Part shown: piece by piece, positions 1 to 8,674 of the stretch
Layout of the letters: every line of letters starts with the position of its first letter
How positions within the stretch are numbered: position 1 is the stretch's first letter
Source: Rhodothermales bacterium
Lineage (GTDB): Bacteria; Bacteroidota; Rhodothermia; Rhodothermales; UBA10348
Assembly (NCBI GenBank): GCA_017859335.1
Contig: JAFMNH010000014.1
Location: 1-35,497 of the forward strand
Direction: 5' to 3'
DNA length: 35,497 nt
Notes under the pieces: generated by a model
Database searches by the model: none
What the model was told of the DNA's origin: nothing
Seen by the model: the letters and a program-made list of their open reading frames with translations, nothing else
Program-made: the position numbers and the translations under genes

Positions 1-2418
1 GGTGGATGAGGAGGACGAGAGGAAACGCACATTCTGGGTCCCGAAAGCCGGGAAACGAGCCCGCGTCACCGCAAGGTATCGATGGAACGCAGCCCACTCC
101 CCGTTGCGCTCAGTAGTGAAATTGACAGGCAGACGTCGCCGATCTCCACTGCCCTGACCGTACCCGACCTCCTGACCCTGATAGATCATGGGGATACCGG
201 GAATGGTCATCAGCATGCCCGTCAGTGGTCGCAGACGGTCGGTATTCGCCTTGAAAACCTCCTGTATCCGGGGCTCATCGTGGTTCTCGAGAAACCGGAA
301 GAAACGTGCGTTCGGTCCGGGTACGAAATTGTAGTTCGGGATGTAGGAGCGATAGGCCGCCGTGTTTCCATAGTTCGACGGATTGCGAAGGAAATGGGAG
401 AAGTCCCAGTCATAGGCTGCATCCAGCCCACCGGCAACACGTGTCCCGAAGGCGTCATCTGCATAGTACACCTCCGTGCCAACGCCCGTGCCCGCCAACT
501 CGCCAAGGGACCATGCATCAGGACGCACACGCCGCATGACCTCGCGTATCGGACGACCGAAACGCTCGGGGCCATACCGTTTCCAGGGTCCCCAGTAGGC
601 GTCAAATCGGTACCCATCAACATTGAACTCTGTCAACCAGTACTGGATGATATCGAGCATTTCGGCTTGCAGATCGTCGTCGTCCCAGTTCAGGTTGGCC
701 AGCTGTCCGAACCCATCGAACACGCGATACAAACCGTTGTCGCTCCACTGCTCAGTCAGATAGGGACCACTACCATCCAGACCCCGATTGTACGCACTTG
801 GCGTGGTCTGGATAAACTCTGAGTAGGTCCCTCCGGCAGCCAGGCTTTGAACCCAGGGATGATCCTCGGAACTGTGGTTCACGGTCAGGTCAAGCACGAC
901 CCGCAGACCCAATTCGTGTGCCCGATCCACGAGAGCCCGCAGGTCCTCGTTGGTACCCAGCTTTGGATCGACCGTGCGGAAATCAATGATATTATACCCG
1001 GCACCCCATCCACTCATGTCCACATTGCGCATGATGGGCATGAACCAGATTGTGTTGAAGCCCATCTCCTTGATATAATCGAGGTGATGCCGGATCTCAT
1101 TGAGGCGGTTCCCCTCGGCACCCACGGATCCAGTGGCTTCGACAGGCCCGAAAGCGAACGGGAATATTTCATAGACCACGGCCTGGTCGATCCATGAGGC
1201 CTTTTCGGCCCAATCAAAGGTGGACACTGCCCCGTCGGCGCCTACCCTGATGGCCGCACGCGCCTGATCAGTGCGGCCATCTACAGCGCGCACCTTTACC
1301 GTCACGTACAGTTCGCCCTCCCCGGAGGCGCTACCCACGGCAGTGCCTCCGCCGGCGATGAACTGCATGAAATCAGTGGTCGAGAGGCGTTCGTCAGGAA
1401 TGAATTCAATGCTGGCAAGCCCGGAAGAGGACTCCGTTTCGACGACTCCGATCGTGAAGATGGACTCTTCGCCTGAAATGACCAGATCGAATAGTCTGTC
1501 CTGAAGCGGGCCGTTCCACTTCGTAATGACCACTTCTTCACTGACAAACGCCTGCCCTGCGATTTCAGCTTCCATGCGAAGGGTGTTCTCTCCGTCAAGC
1601 AAGGCCACCGAACCATCGATCTGACCGTTGGCGACCGGCAGATCTTCGAGGAACTGACCATTGCGCAGGACGCGCACGGAGGACAGATCCGGGTCGATAC
1701 CGCCCGAGGCATCCGCGGCCAATCCCTGCAAGCGGATCGAAGGCATGACCGTGCGCCGGGAGGGGGTCTGCAGGGTCAAACCGCCAACGAGGCTGCCGTA
1801 GGCGCTGGATGCGATACCATCTTCCGTGGTAACGGACACCTCAAACCGGGTGCCGTCGACCACAGGACTGTCCAGGGCAATCCTCAGCACTCCGCTCGCG
1901 GGATTGAATCCGTAGAGCACATCCGTGGCTGTGGCTCCCGCCACCGACAGCGTCAGGGACTGAATGGACGCCGAGGCCACGATGCCTGCCGTAACATGGC
2001 TGACCAACCCGTCCCCATTGAACTGGGGGATGATCTGAACCACCATCGGATCGGCGACGGTAAGTACCGAGTTGTTATTGTCCGAAGGATTGGTTCTGGG
2101 ATTGTAGGGATCCGTAATCCAGTTGGTACCCGAGGAAGAGGTCACAAAAAACTTGTACTGGACGGTCTGCCCCACCGTGAACGTCTGGCGCTTGTACCAC
2201 TGCGCCAGGGAGTCCACTCGGGCCATGGCGGTGGAGGACCCATTGTTCCACCCATTGAACGTTCCCGGCAGGCTGGCTGACACGTGATTTCCTTCCACGG
2301 GATAGCGGAACGGCACGTTCACCGCTTGGGCAGCGACCTGCGCGGGCCAGCCGGCGGCAAGAAAGCCAACCGTCAGGCTGGCCAGGAGGAGGTATCTATG
2401 CAGGGACCGTCGGAACAT
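1..2418 (-). CDS. Secreted GH13 alpha-amylase, 3' end cut by window edge
   Basis: An open frame of 806 codons runs from ATG at 2418 to base 1 without a stop, so the C-terminus lies outside. Residues 1 to about 31 form a signal peptide (basic start RRSLHR, hydrophobic core, AQA-like cleavage region). Residues about 33-120 look like an early-set carbohydrate-binding fold with the GTFNGWN signature of CBM48-type modules; further beta-rich domains precede the catalytic barrel. The GH13 barrel (from about residue 405) has all four family regions: DLTVNH at 510-515, GYRFDAYW with nucleophile D606, GELAG with acid/base E640, and ENHDE with transition-state D714. The expected role is cleavage of alpha-1,4-glucans outside the cytoplasm or on the cell surface. 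It follows lacI by 45 bases on the same strand, so it is probably co-transcribed and controlled by that repressor. Exact substrate (starch, pullulan, maltodextrin) and any C-terminal sorting domain cannot be read here. Confidence 0.95.
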   Translation of the reverse strand, partial: MFRRSLHRYLLLASLTVGFLAAGWPAQVAAQAVNVPFRYPVEGNHVSASLPGTFNGWNNGSSTAMARVDSLAQWYKRQTFTVGQTVQYKFFVTSSSGTNWITDPYNPRTNPSDNNNSVLTVADPMVVQIIPQFNGDGLVSHVTAGIVASASIQSLTLSVAGATATDVLYGFNPASGVLRIALDSPVVDGTRFEVSVTTEDGIASSAYGSLVGGLTLQTPSRRTVMPSIRLQGLAADASGGIDPDLSSVRVLRNGQFLEDLPVANGQIDGSVALLDGENTLRMEAEIAGQAFVSEEVVITKWNGPLQDRLFDLVISGEESIFTIGVVETESSSGLASIEFIPDERLSTTDFMQFIAGGGTAVGSASGEGELYVTVKVRAVDGRTDQARAAIRVGADGAVSTFDWAEKASWIDQAVVYEIFPFAFGPVEATGSVGAEGNRLNEIRHHLDYIKEMGFNTIWFMPIMRNVDMSGWGAGYNIIDFRTVDPKLGTNEDLRALVDRAHELGLRVVLDLTVNHSSEDHPWVQSLAAGGTYSEFIQTTPSAYNRGLDGSGPYLTEQWSDNGLYRVFDGFGQLANLNWDDDDLQAEMLDIIQYWLTEFNVDGYRFDAYWGPWKRYGPERFGRPIREVMRRVRPDAWSLGELAGTGVGTEVYYADDAFGTRVAGGLDAAYDWDFSHFLRNPSNYGNTAAYRSYIPNYNFVPGPNARFFRFLENHDEPRIQEVFKANTDRLRPLTGMLMTIPGIPMIYQGQEVGYGQGSGDRRRLPVNFTTERNGEWAAFHRYLAVTRARFPAFGTQNVRFLSSSSST

Positions 2419-2463
2419 GGTGGGTGCAAGCGGGCTGGATTGAAGCGAGCCATCGTTGCTTTT

Positions 2464-3480
2464 TCAAGCAAGCGTGGCAGAGCGAGTGGTGTGACGATCC
2501 ACCAAGGACGGCGCAAAAACGGTGTGCGCCACCGTGGATTCTGGATGTGCCATGCGCTCCATGAGCAAGTCAAAGGCGCGTCCTCCCATCTCGTGCATGG
2601 GTTGCCTCAGTGTGGTCAGTCCCAAGTAACGCGCAATGGGGAGATCGTCGAAGCCGATGATCTGAACATCCTCCGGCACGCTGTGATGCGCATTACGGAG
2701 CGCATCCATGGCGCCAATGGCCTGCACGTCAGACGTGGCGAAAATGCCATCGGGACGGATACCGGCTTCCAGCAGTGTCATCATGCCGTCGTAACCAGCC
2801 TGTTCGTTGAATCCGTCATGGTATCCATCCGAGGAGACCACGAGATGATCCTCTGCCAGATGGACACCCTTACGCTCGAGAGCACCACGAAAACCCTGCA
2901 TGCGATGACTTGCCGGCACCGAATGAGGATTGGCCATCAAGACGGCGGGCTCGCGGATTCCCGCGGCCAGCAGGTACTCGGCCGCGATTTCGCCACCGAG
3001 CCGATTATCGGTAGAAATCGAGTCAAAACCGGGGTGGTAACAGTCTACAAGGACGACGGGAGTGTCCGAGTGCTGTAATTGCCGCTCCAGGTCGCCCTTG
3101 ATAGGAGCCGAGAAAAGCATGACACCGGCAGAACGCCCTCGATGCAGCGCTTTTTCAACTTGTCCTTCAATCTCGTCCAGTGTCGGCGCGGAATACACCA
3201 GCAGATCGAACGAACTGGCCGACATACGATCCTGCAGCCCCTTGAGCACTTCGGCATAGAAGTAGTTGGAAAGCATGGGCACGATGGCCGAGATGGTCTC
3301 GGTTTGCCTGCGGGCCAGACTGCGGGCGGAAACGTGTGGTTGATAGCCCAGGCGCTCGGCTACTTCCTGCACGATCGCGCGTGTCCCCTCGGACACGCGC
3401 GGGTTGTCGTTGAATACCCGGGAGACGGTGGCAATGGAAACACCTGCTTCCTCGGCAATATCGTATATGGTGATTCCCAC
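2464..3480 (-). CDS. LacI/GalR-family transcriptional regulator
   Basis: The protein has the standard LacI-family layout. From GTG at 3480 (338 aa), the N-terminal helix-turn-helix reads TIYDIAEEAGVS-IATVSRVFN, followed by the hinge region (YQPHVSARSLARRQT) and a periplasmic-binding-protein-like effector domain ending in the usual IIGFDDLPIARYL and TTLRQPMHEMG segments. The frame stays open to a GTG at 3579, but that would add 33 unusual residues before the HTH, whereas family members normally start a few residues before it; I therefore chose 3480. A perfect palindrome typical of this family's operators lies about 100 bases upstream at the predicted transcription start, suggesting autoregulation. 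Next to an alpha-amylase and with a matching site before glgP, it probably responds to a maltose- or glucan-derived ligand; the ligand is inference. Confidence 0.93.
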   Translation of the reverse strand: MGITIYDIAEEAGVSIATVSRVFNDNPRVSEGTRAIVQEVAERLGYQPHVSARSLARRQTETISAIVPMLSNYFYAEVLKGLQDRMSASSFDLLVYSAPTLDEIEGQVEKALHRGRSAGVMLFSAPIKGDLERQLQHSDTPVVLVDCYHPGFDSISTDNRLGGEIAAEYLLAAGIREPAVLMANPHSVPASHRMQGFRGALERKGVHLAEDHLVVSSDGYHDGFNEQAGYDGMMTLLEAGIRPDGIFATSDVQAIGAMDALRNAHHSVPEDVQIIGFDDLPIARYLGLTTLRQPMHEMGGRAFDLLMERMAHPESTVAHTVFAPSLVDRHTTRSATLA

Positions 3481-3579
3481 GTATACCTGTTTATAAAAGG
3501 AGGGCAGTGCACGCTCCCGTCGGTCGGATCCTTCAGGCTGCGGCACGATTATTCGGGCGAATTCACAGCTTGCGTCCAC

Positions 3580-3593
3580 TGTAAGCGCTTACA
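3580..3593. promoter_or_regulatory. LacI-family operator at the lacI-amylase promoter
   Basis: TGTAAGCGCTTACA is a perfect 14-bp palindrome with the central CG step seen in LacI/GalR-family operators. It begins one base after the predicted minus-strand -7 element, so bound protein would cover the expected transcription start. A one-base variant lies before glgP at 8719-8732. Binding by the adjacent regulator is inferred from position. Confidence 0.82.
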
Positions 3594-3594
3594 C

Positions 3595-3627
3595 CAATGA
3601 TACGGACGGAAGGCTCTCTTGCGCAAA
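3595..3627 (-). promoter_or_regulatory. Bacteroidota-type promoter for lacI-amylase
   Basis: On the minus strand TTTG (complement of 3624-3627) is followed after exactly 21 bases by TATCATTG (complement of 3595-3602). The Bacteroidota primary sigma consensus is TTTG-N19-21-TAnnTTTG; one of the six fixed -7 positions differs. The operator follows at once. The leader to the chosen GTG is roughly 105-110 bases. Confidence 0.6.
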
Positions 3628-3747
3628 ATCAGGCGGGGAGCAGTTGATTCCGAGGGCCCATCAACCCGAACGCATCGGCCGATCATGGATCCAGGGATCC
3701 CCGGCCGATGTTGTAGGCGGGTCCATGCACTGAACAATCCCCTCCGA

Positions 3748-4923
3748 ATGTCCTCCTCCACTCCTGCGCCGCCCCGAATGCCCCCGGATGCTCCGATTAC
3801 CCTGGCATTCGTGATGACGGGAGAGGTCTACCGCAACAGCCGGGCCATCAAACAGCTCAGGACACTCGCAGCCGCCGGCTATGCCATCAAGGTAGTGCAC
3901 GTACGCGGGGAGGCGCCCGAGGTCTCCCTTCCTGCCGCTGTTTCGATACGCACGCTCAGGCGCCCGACCGCAAAGGGGCCCCTCTTCTTCTGGCAGATCG
4001 ATCGTCTTTTCCAAGAGGCGCTCTCAACGCTGCACGTGGACATCGTGCATGCATCTGACCTGTATGCTCTGGGTGCGTGCCGGCGACGTGCGGATACCCT
4101 GGGATGCGCCCTGACCTACGACGCCCGCGAGTACTATCCGCACGTCGCCGGCACCGTTGGAAAGCCCTGGTCACGTTGGTGGTGGCAACGAGTGGAAGGA
4201 GCCCATATCAGACGGGCAGATGCTGTTTTCACGGTTTCAGACTCCATTGCCACGGCCTTGGCCTCCGACTACGGCATCAAGAAGCCCTACCTGGTTTACA
4301 ATGCGCCGCCGACCATCCCGACCGGTGACGCCTTCGATGACCCGGGACTGAAGGCGCGCATCGGTACGAGCGCGCCTGTTTTTGTTCACCTCGGACAAAT
4401 GAAGGCCCATCGGGGAGGTCCGGCCCTGATCGAAGCGCTGACCCATATCGACCGCGTGCATCTTGTTTTCCTGGGCTATGGATCCGAAAAAGAACGCCTG
4501 CAGACCTTATCGGCCCGTTTCGCAGTGGCCGATCGGGTCCATTTCCTTGAGCCGGTTCCACCGGACGGTATCCGAGCCGCCATCCGGGATGCGGATGCAG
4601 GAATCAGCATGCTGGAGGACACCTGCCTGAACCATCGGTATGCCCTCCCCAACAAACTGTTTGACTACATCCATGCTGGCCTGCCCGTTCTCGGCGCGGA
4701 TCTGCCGGAAATAGGAAACGTCCTGTCCGAACATGATATCGGGCTGACCTCGCGGCCGGACCGTCCGGAGCAGATTGCAAAGACGATGGAGGCGATGCTG
4801 GACGTGGACAAGCAGGCTCATTGGCGGGCCAATCTCCCCGCAGCAAGCCGGGTATTCACGTGGGAAGAGACCTCCCGGGCCTTCCTTACGGGCATGACGC
4901 AGGCCTGCAAACGCAGTGGATGA
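3748..4923 (+). CDS. GT4-like glycosyltransferase
   Basis: From ATG at 3748 the protein has 391 aa with the two-Rossmann-lobe plan of GT-B glycosyltransferases. The N-lobe begins ITLAFVMTGEVYRNSRAIKQL and includes HASDLYALGACRRRA and a DAREYYP segment resembling the acceptor-side loop of GT4 enzymes. The C-lobe starts near VFVHLGQMKAHRGG, continues with LVFLGYGSEKERLQ, and ends with a donor-site region, ISMLEDTCLNHRYALPNKLFDYIHAGLPVLG, here spanning the expected Glu-rich loop. It would transfer a sugar from a nucleotide-sugar donor to a cell-surface or exopolysaccharide acceptor; donor and acceptor cannot be told. The frame is open further upstream to 3619, but the leading residues look non-coding in composition, so the later ATG is preferred. 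The thioredoxin-like gene follows 66 bases downstream and may share its transcript. Confidence 0.85.
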   Translation: MSSSTPAPPRMPPDAPITLAFVMTGEVYRNSRAIKQLRTLAAAGYAIKVVHVRGEAPEVSLPAAVSIRTLRRPTAKGPLFFWQIDRLFQEALSTLHVDIVHASDLYALGACRRRADTLGCALTYDAREYYPHVAGTVGKPWSRWWWQRVEGAHIRRADAVFTVSDSIATALASDYGIKKPYLVYNAPPTIPTGDAFDDPGLKARIGTSAPVFVHLGQMKAHRGGPALIEALTHIDRVHLVFLGYGSEKERLQTLSARFAVADRVHFLEPVPPDGIRAAIRDADAGISMLEDTCLNHRYALPNKLFDYIHAGLPVLGADLPEIGNVLSEHDIGLTSRPDRPEQIAKTMEAMLDVDKQAHWRANLPAASRVFTWEETSRAFLTGMTQACKRSG

Positions 4924-4989
4924 GGATCCTTCCTCCCGGCACTACCGTTCGACGGACACGCTTCCAGAATTCAAACTGACCTGATCTCG

Positions 4990-5535
4990 ATGCTTCGTAT
5001 CTCCAGCCGGCTGACGCTACTGTCCCTGGTGCTGGTCTCGGTTGCCCTTCCGTACCCCGCATCCGGTCAAGAGGCCGTGACCAGCGAGAATCTGGCCCCT
5101 CAACTGCAGTGGCCTACCTTTCCCGATGCGCTCGAAGCAGCCAACGCAACGGACCGGATCGTGCTCGTCGATGTTTGGTCCAGAACCTGTGGGTGGTGCC
5201 GCAGACAGCAGACGGAAGTCTATACACAGCCGGATCTGCAGAGCTATCTGCTGGAAACCTTCGAGCTGGGGCGATTGGATATCGACGTGGAAGACGACAC
5301 CCTTTCCTACCGGGGCTACACGATGAGCTCGCAGATGCTTTCAGCCGGATTTGGCGCCACAGCAACACCGACAACGGTCTTTCTTGAGTCCGACGGCACC
5401 TACATCACCAGGCTGCAGGGCTTCCATGCCTATGAGGACTTTTTCAATGTCCTCCGTTTCATCGGCTCAGAATCCTTCCGGGAGATGGATTTTGAAACGT
5501 TCATGAGCACGGACGAAGCAGCCGGCGGCAAATGA
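4990..5535 (+). CDS. Exported thioredoxin-fold protein
   Basis: The 181-aa product has a clear signal peptide (residues 1-26, ending YPASGQ) and a thioredoxin-like domain. The redox motif is C67-G-W-C70 after a typical beta strand (RIVLVDVWSRT). A later TATPTTVFLESDG segment carries the expected cis-proline region, and the strand after it (YITRLQGF) fits the fold. CGWC with a following long helix resembles the DUF255/thioredoxin_7 group rather than classical CGPC thioredoxin. It is expected to act in the periplasm as a thiol oxidoreductase or reductant carrier; its partners are unknown. The short C-terminal tail after the fold (ESFREMDFETFMS) is of unknown role. It ends 32 bases before the convergent gene at 5568. 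Confidence 0.85.
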   Translation: MLRISSRLTLLSLVLVSVALPYPASGQEAVTSENLAPQLQWPTFPDALEAANATDRIVLVDVWSRTCGWCRRQQTEVYTQPDLQSYLLETFELGRLDIDVEDDTLSYRGYTMSSQMLSAGFGATATPTTVFLESDGTYITRLQGFHAYEDFFNVLRFIGSESFREMDFETFMSTDEAAGGK

Positions 5536-5567
5536 GAATCGAGCCGGTGCACACGACGGGAGATCCG

Positions 5568-6071
5568 TCAGTCGGGCGTGCCAGAAAAGCCATCCCCTCC
5601 TGAAGACATCTCATCGCGCTTGGGCGGCTCCTGTTCTGCCGTCATCGGGCGGATCCGGTAGGAGGAGGCGCTTTCCAGGAAGGAGCTCTCCCGCTGATGG
5701 GGGGCCTGCCGGGCCTGAATCCCTTCATCTTTGCTTTCGCTGGGCGATGTGATGCCTGGCCGTAGTGGTTCCATGATGCTCTCCTGCGAGCGCGTATCGG
5801 TGAGCCCGCACCGAGCCTGCAGCTCGTACTTCCATAGGGCCGCAGCCCGTATCCTCATGTCCAGCTCTTCGCCATCTTGCAGGACGATGACGAGCTCATC
5901 TCCGCCCCAGCGGACTTCGACGATGTCTTTCAGATAGATGCGTCTGTTGTAGCCCCACCCCTTGAGTACGATCCGGTCGGCCATCAGCTTGGCCTTGCCG
6001 AACCAGACGCGCCTCTCTTCCAGATCGAATCGGGATTCCAGAACCTGCATGCCTCCTTCTTCTGCTCTCAC
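5568..6071 (-). CDS. Hypothetical protein with N-terminal beta-rich domain
   Basis: I do not recognise this 167-aa family. Residues 1 to about 90 alternate short hydrophobic strands (VWFGKAKLMADRIVLKGW, RRIYLKDIVEVRWGGDELVIVL) in the manner of a small PH-like or GRAM-like barrel. Residues 95-167 are polar and proline-rich and probably disordered. The start is uncertain. GTG at 6071 overlaps the TGA of the upstream nitrilase gene (GTGA), which suits translational coupling, but ATG at 6050 (160 aa) is also plausible. It is the last gene of the minus-strand group that begins with prmC. There is no signal peptide or membrane segment, so it is expected in the cytoplasm. Confidence 0.65.
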   Translation of the reverse strand: MRAEEGGMQVLESRFDLEERRVWFGKAKLMADRIVLKGWGYNRRIYLKDIVEVRWGGDELVIVLQDGEELDMRIRAAALWKYELQARCGLTDTRSQESIMEPLRPGITSPSESKDEGIQARQAPHQRESSFLESASSYRIRPMTAEQEPPKRDEMSSGGDGFSGTPD

Positions 6072-6922
6072 TTTCTTTCGTTACCGTTCGATGGGTGAAT
6101 GGCTACCGAGCCCCCTTCATACGCATGGGGGCGACGATGTTGCATGAACAGGGTCCTGGCCGGGGACTCTTCGACGAGCGTAAAGTCGAGATCGGCCATC
6201 AGCGTCGTCTCCACATGTGCCGGGGCGCGTGCTGCCACGGCGCCATTCGGATCAGTGATGAATGAGGAGCCCTCGAATGTCAGCACGGACTCCTGTCCGA
6301 CCCGATTGGCCAGGGCCATATAGAAGCCGTGTTGGAAGGAGGCCGCCTGCAGCTCCGCCTCGTATACCCCTTCGGGCCATTCTCCAACGGCTCCTGCCTG
6401 CGGGACAACGACGAGTTGGGCATCTTGCAGTGCGAGGGCCCGAAGGTACTCAGGGTAATGCCGATCATAACAGATGCAGACGCCGATACGCCCGAACCGA
6501 GTGGCGTATACCGGTGCTCCGCGGTTGCCGGGATCGTAGTAGTCCTGTTCGAAGAACCCGTCATAATGCGTGATGTGCATCATCCGTGTGATGCCCAGCA
6601 AAGATCCATCCGCATCAATGACCGGCGAACTGTCATAGGCCTTGTCTCCATCGCGCTCATACACATTGAGTATGATGACGACGCCCAACTCCTTGGCCAA
6701 GGCCGCAAAAGCGTCCGTCGTCGGGCCTGGTATCGGCTCGGTGAACCGGAAACGATCACCTGACAGCCTATGCTGGGGAAAAAACTCCTGGAATGCGACC
6801 TCGGCAAAGGCAATGATCTGTGCGCCGGCAGCTGCTGCGGCACGGGCGTTCTCCAGACCTAGGCGGCGGTTGAGCGCAGGGTCAGGTCCAGCCTGCTGTT
6901 GTATGAGTGCAATGGTGGGCAC
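6068..6922 (-). CDS. Nitrilase-superfamily C-N hydrolase lacking the usual catalytic lysine
   Basis: The 284-aa protein matches the single-domain nitrilase/amidase superfamily in length and order of motifs. E41 sits in IIAFAEVAF, the second glutamate is E125 in DGFFEQDYYDPG, and the nucleophile is C151 in VCICYDRHYPE. The closest familiar groups are N-carbamoylputrescine amidase and beta-ureidopropionase, where the middle catalytic motif reads R-K-x-H-I. Here it reads R-M-M-H-I, so the lysine of the Glu-Lys-Cys triad is methionine 114 and no other lysine lies in the loop. It may belong to a divergent branch with altered chemistry, or may be a non-hydrolytic paralogue. It lies 8 bases after the lipoprotein gene and overlaps the next gene, suggesting one operon. 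The substrate is not determinable. Confidence 0.88.
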   Translation of the reverse strand: MPTIALIQQQAGPDPALNRRLGLENARAAAAAGAQIIAFAEVAFQEFFPQHRLSGDRFRFTEPIPGPTTDAFAALAKELGVVIILNVYERDGDKAYDSSPVIDADGSLLGITRMMHITHYDGFFEQDYYDPGNRGAPVYATRFGRIGVCICYDRHYPEYLRALALQDAQLVVVPQAGAVGEWPEGVYEAELQAASFQHGFYMALANRVGQESVLTFEGSSFITDPNGAVAARAPAHVETTLMADLDFTLVEESPARTLFMQHRRPHAYEGGSVAIHPSNGNERK

Positions 6923-6930
6923 GCGTGTCT

Positions 6931-7602
6931 TCAGGAGGTAGGTGGGGGTGTCTGCATGGGCCCAAAGGCGCCCGAGGCCAAGGTTACCACAAAAAGAACC
7001 ACGAAAAGCACCCCCGCTACACGGGCTGCACCGCTGATGGCTGATCGACGGGAATCCGTTGGAGATGCGGTACCGGTATCGACGATCCGGGCATATGTCG
7101 AATCCGCAATCTGATGGGTGAAGGGAGCCTCCACATCAGCTGCAATGCGTTTGGTCACCTGTTCGAGCCAGTACAGACCAACCAGCTGATCCGAGGAGCG
7201 CGCAGCGCCTGAAATACGCTGGAAGGTGCCCTTGACCTGCACGAACTTGGCCTCGTCACCGCGCTCGGCATTGACCGTGATGCGCATGAGGATATTCCGA
7301 AAATCGGCGGGAGCAGCCATGGTATCCGCCAATGCCTCCTGCACCCGCGAGAGTGGCACGAAATCCGATTGGACCAGACCGATGCGATCGTTGGCCAGGG
7401 TTATGGCGAAGTTCGACCGGATGAGGGCAGAGGTGGCGTGGTCGACGATGTCAACCCGATCGGCCATGCTGGTGAAGGCTACGGTCTCCATGCGATCGGC
7501 CAGCGTGGGCGCCACGGTTACCCGCGGCGCCGTGCATCCGGTCACGAAGAAGGACCAGATGAGCACAGCCATCAAGGGGCGCATGTGGAATCGACTCAAC
7601 AT
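6931..7602 (-). CDS. Putative lipoprotein with C-terminal membrane helix
   Basis: No family was recognised. From ATG at 7602 the product has 223 aa. A short basic start and hydrophobic stretch end in the lipobox F-V-T-G-C with the lipidated cysteine at residue 23. The middle (about 30-175) is soluble and mixed alpha/beta, with repeated ADR-type turns (LADRMETVAFTSMADRVDIV). Residues about 190-212 form a second hydrophobic segment (VAGVLFVVLFVVTLASGAF) just before a short proline-rich tail. Having both a lipobox and a C-terminal helix is odd for an outer-membrane lipoprotein and suggests inner-membrane retention. The frame extends to 7674, but that start would place 24 non-signal residues first. 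It lies 105 bases after prmC and 8 bases before the nitrilase. Confidence 0.72.
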   Translation of the reverse strand: MLSRFHMRPLMAVLIWSFFVTGCTAPRVTVAPTLADRMETVAFTSMADRVDIVDHATSALIRSNFAITLANDRIGLVQSDFVPLSRVQEALADTMAAPADFRNILMRITVNAERGDEAKFVQVKGTFQRISGAARSSDQLVGLYWLEQVTKRIAADVEAPFTHQIADSTYARIVDTGTASPTDSRRSAISGAARVAGVLFVVLFVVTLASGAFGPMQTPPPTS

Positions 7603-7707
7603 GGGCGTGGGCGTTGGCACATCGTTCGGGATGAAGGAGGACCTGTCCTTTTCGGGATCGGCTCGATAAAACACGGCTTAAACGACACCGGGCAACACGA
7701 AGGTCCG

Positions 7708-8616
7708 TCACGAAGAGGCAGCCGAGGTATGGGCCTGCGGCTGGGAAGCCGTTACCAGGGCATGAACCATGCGGTCCCTGCCTGCCATGTCCTGACGCAC
7801 CACCACGTCGCGGAAACCCGCCTCCTCAAAAAGGTGGGCGACGGCGCTCCCTGCATCCGCATGGATTTCAACAAGGAGATGCCCTCCACTGCGCAGAAGC
7901 CGTGGGGCCTGTCGGGTAAGTACCCGGTAGAAATAGAGTGGATCCGGCTCTGAAAACAGGGCCATACCGGGTTCGAAAGAGCGAACCTCCGGCTCGAGCG
8001 TCGCCTCCTCGGATCGGGGAATGTAGGGTGGATTCGACACCAGGACCGAGGCCTCGCTTCCTACGAGGTCGTTCAGACGTGGGTCTGCCATATCTGCTTC
8101 CACCCAGGAGACGCGTGCCCCCAACTGCACAGCGTTCCGGCGGGCGACGTCCAACGCAGCCGCGGACAGATCGACGCCCGTGCACGCCACCCCCTTCCGC
8201 TCGAGGGCCACGGACACAGGAATGCACCCGGAGCCGGTCCCGAGGTCTACGAGACCGCCGGTCAACTCCGATGCTGGCCATTCCAGTATCCACTCCACCA
8301 ATTCCTCGGTCTCGGGCCGGGGAATGAGCACGTCGGGCGTTACGAAAAAGCTCCGTCCGTAGAATGCCGCCGTGCCCGTGATGTACTGCAGGGGCTCCCG
8401 GGCACAGCGACGCGCAACCATGGTCGAGAGACGTTCCCGTTCAGTAGCGGAGAGCGGCTCATCCGGCTTCATGATCAGGTCCAATCGGGATCGACCCGTC
8501 ACGTGCAGGAGAAGCCATTCCGCTTCGCGCTGAGCGTTCGCGATACCGCATGCCGCCATTTCTCGGGCTGCCTGATCACGTATTGCCGCGATACCCTGAT
8601 CCACATTCCTGCACAT
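7708..8616 (-). CDS. prmC: Peptide chain release factor N5-glutamine methyltransferase
   Basis: PrmC (HemK) methylates the glutamine of the GGQ motif in release factors RF1 and RF2, using S-adenosylmethionine. The 302-aa protein has the family's two parts: an N-terminal helical domain (to about residue 80, including EAEWLLLHVTGRSRLDL) and a Rossmann methyltransferase domain. The SAM-binding loop is GLVDLGTGSGCIPVSVAL, and the hallmark active-site motif NPPY occurs in VLVSNPPYIP; the linking IPRPETEELVEW segment is also typical. The open frame extends to a TTG at 8649, but ATG at 8616 matches the usual start. It is divergent from glgP and leads a minus-strand group that continues with the lipoprotein and nitrilase genes. 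Confidence 0.95.
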   Translation of the reverse strand: MCRNVDQGIAAIRDQAAREMAACGIANAQREAEWLLLHVTGRSRLDLIMKPDEPLSATERERLSTMVARRCAREPLQYITGTAAFYGRSFFVTPDVLIPRPETEELVEWILEWPASELTGGLVDLGTGSGCIPVSVALERKGVACTGVDLSAAALDVARRNAVQLGARVSWVEADMADPRLNDLVGSEASVLVSNPPYIPRSEEATLEPEVRSFEPGMALFSEPDPLYFYRVLTRQAPRLLRSGGHLLVEIHADAGSAVAHLFEEAGFRDVVVRQDMAGRDRMVHALVTASQPQAHTSAASS

Positions 8617-8674
8617 GAACTGATCCTCGTAGTATATTGGGCACCTCAAACGAGTCGCGCCATCGACCGATCCA

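Noticed and set aside
82-822. Plus-strand open frame at the left edge
   Set aside because: Antisense to the amylase catalytic domain, whose GH13 motifs are clear.
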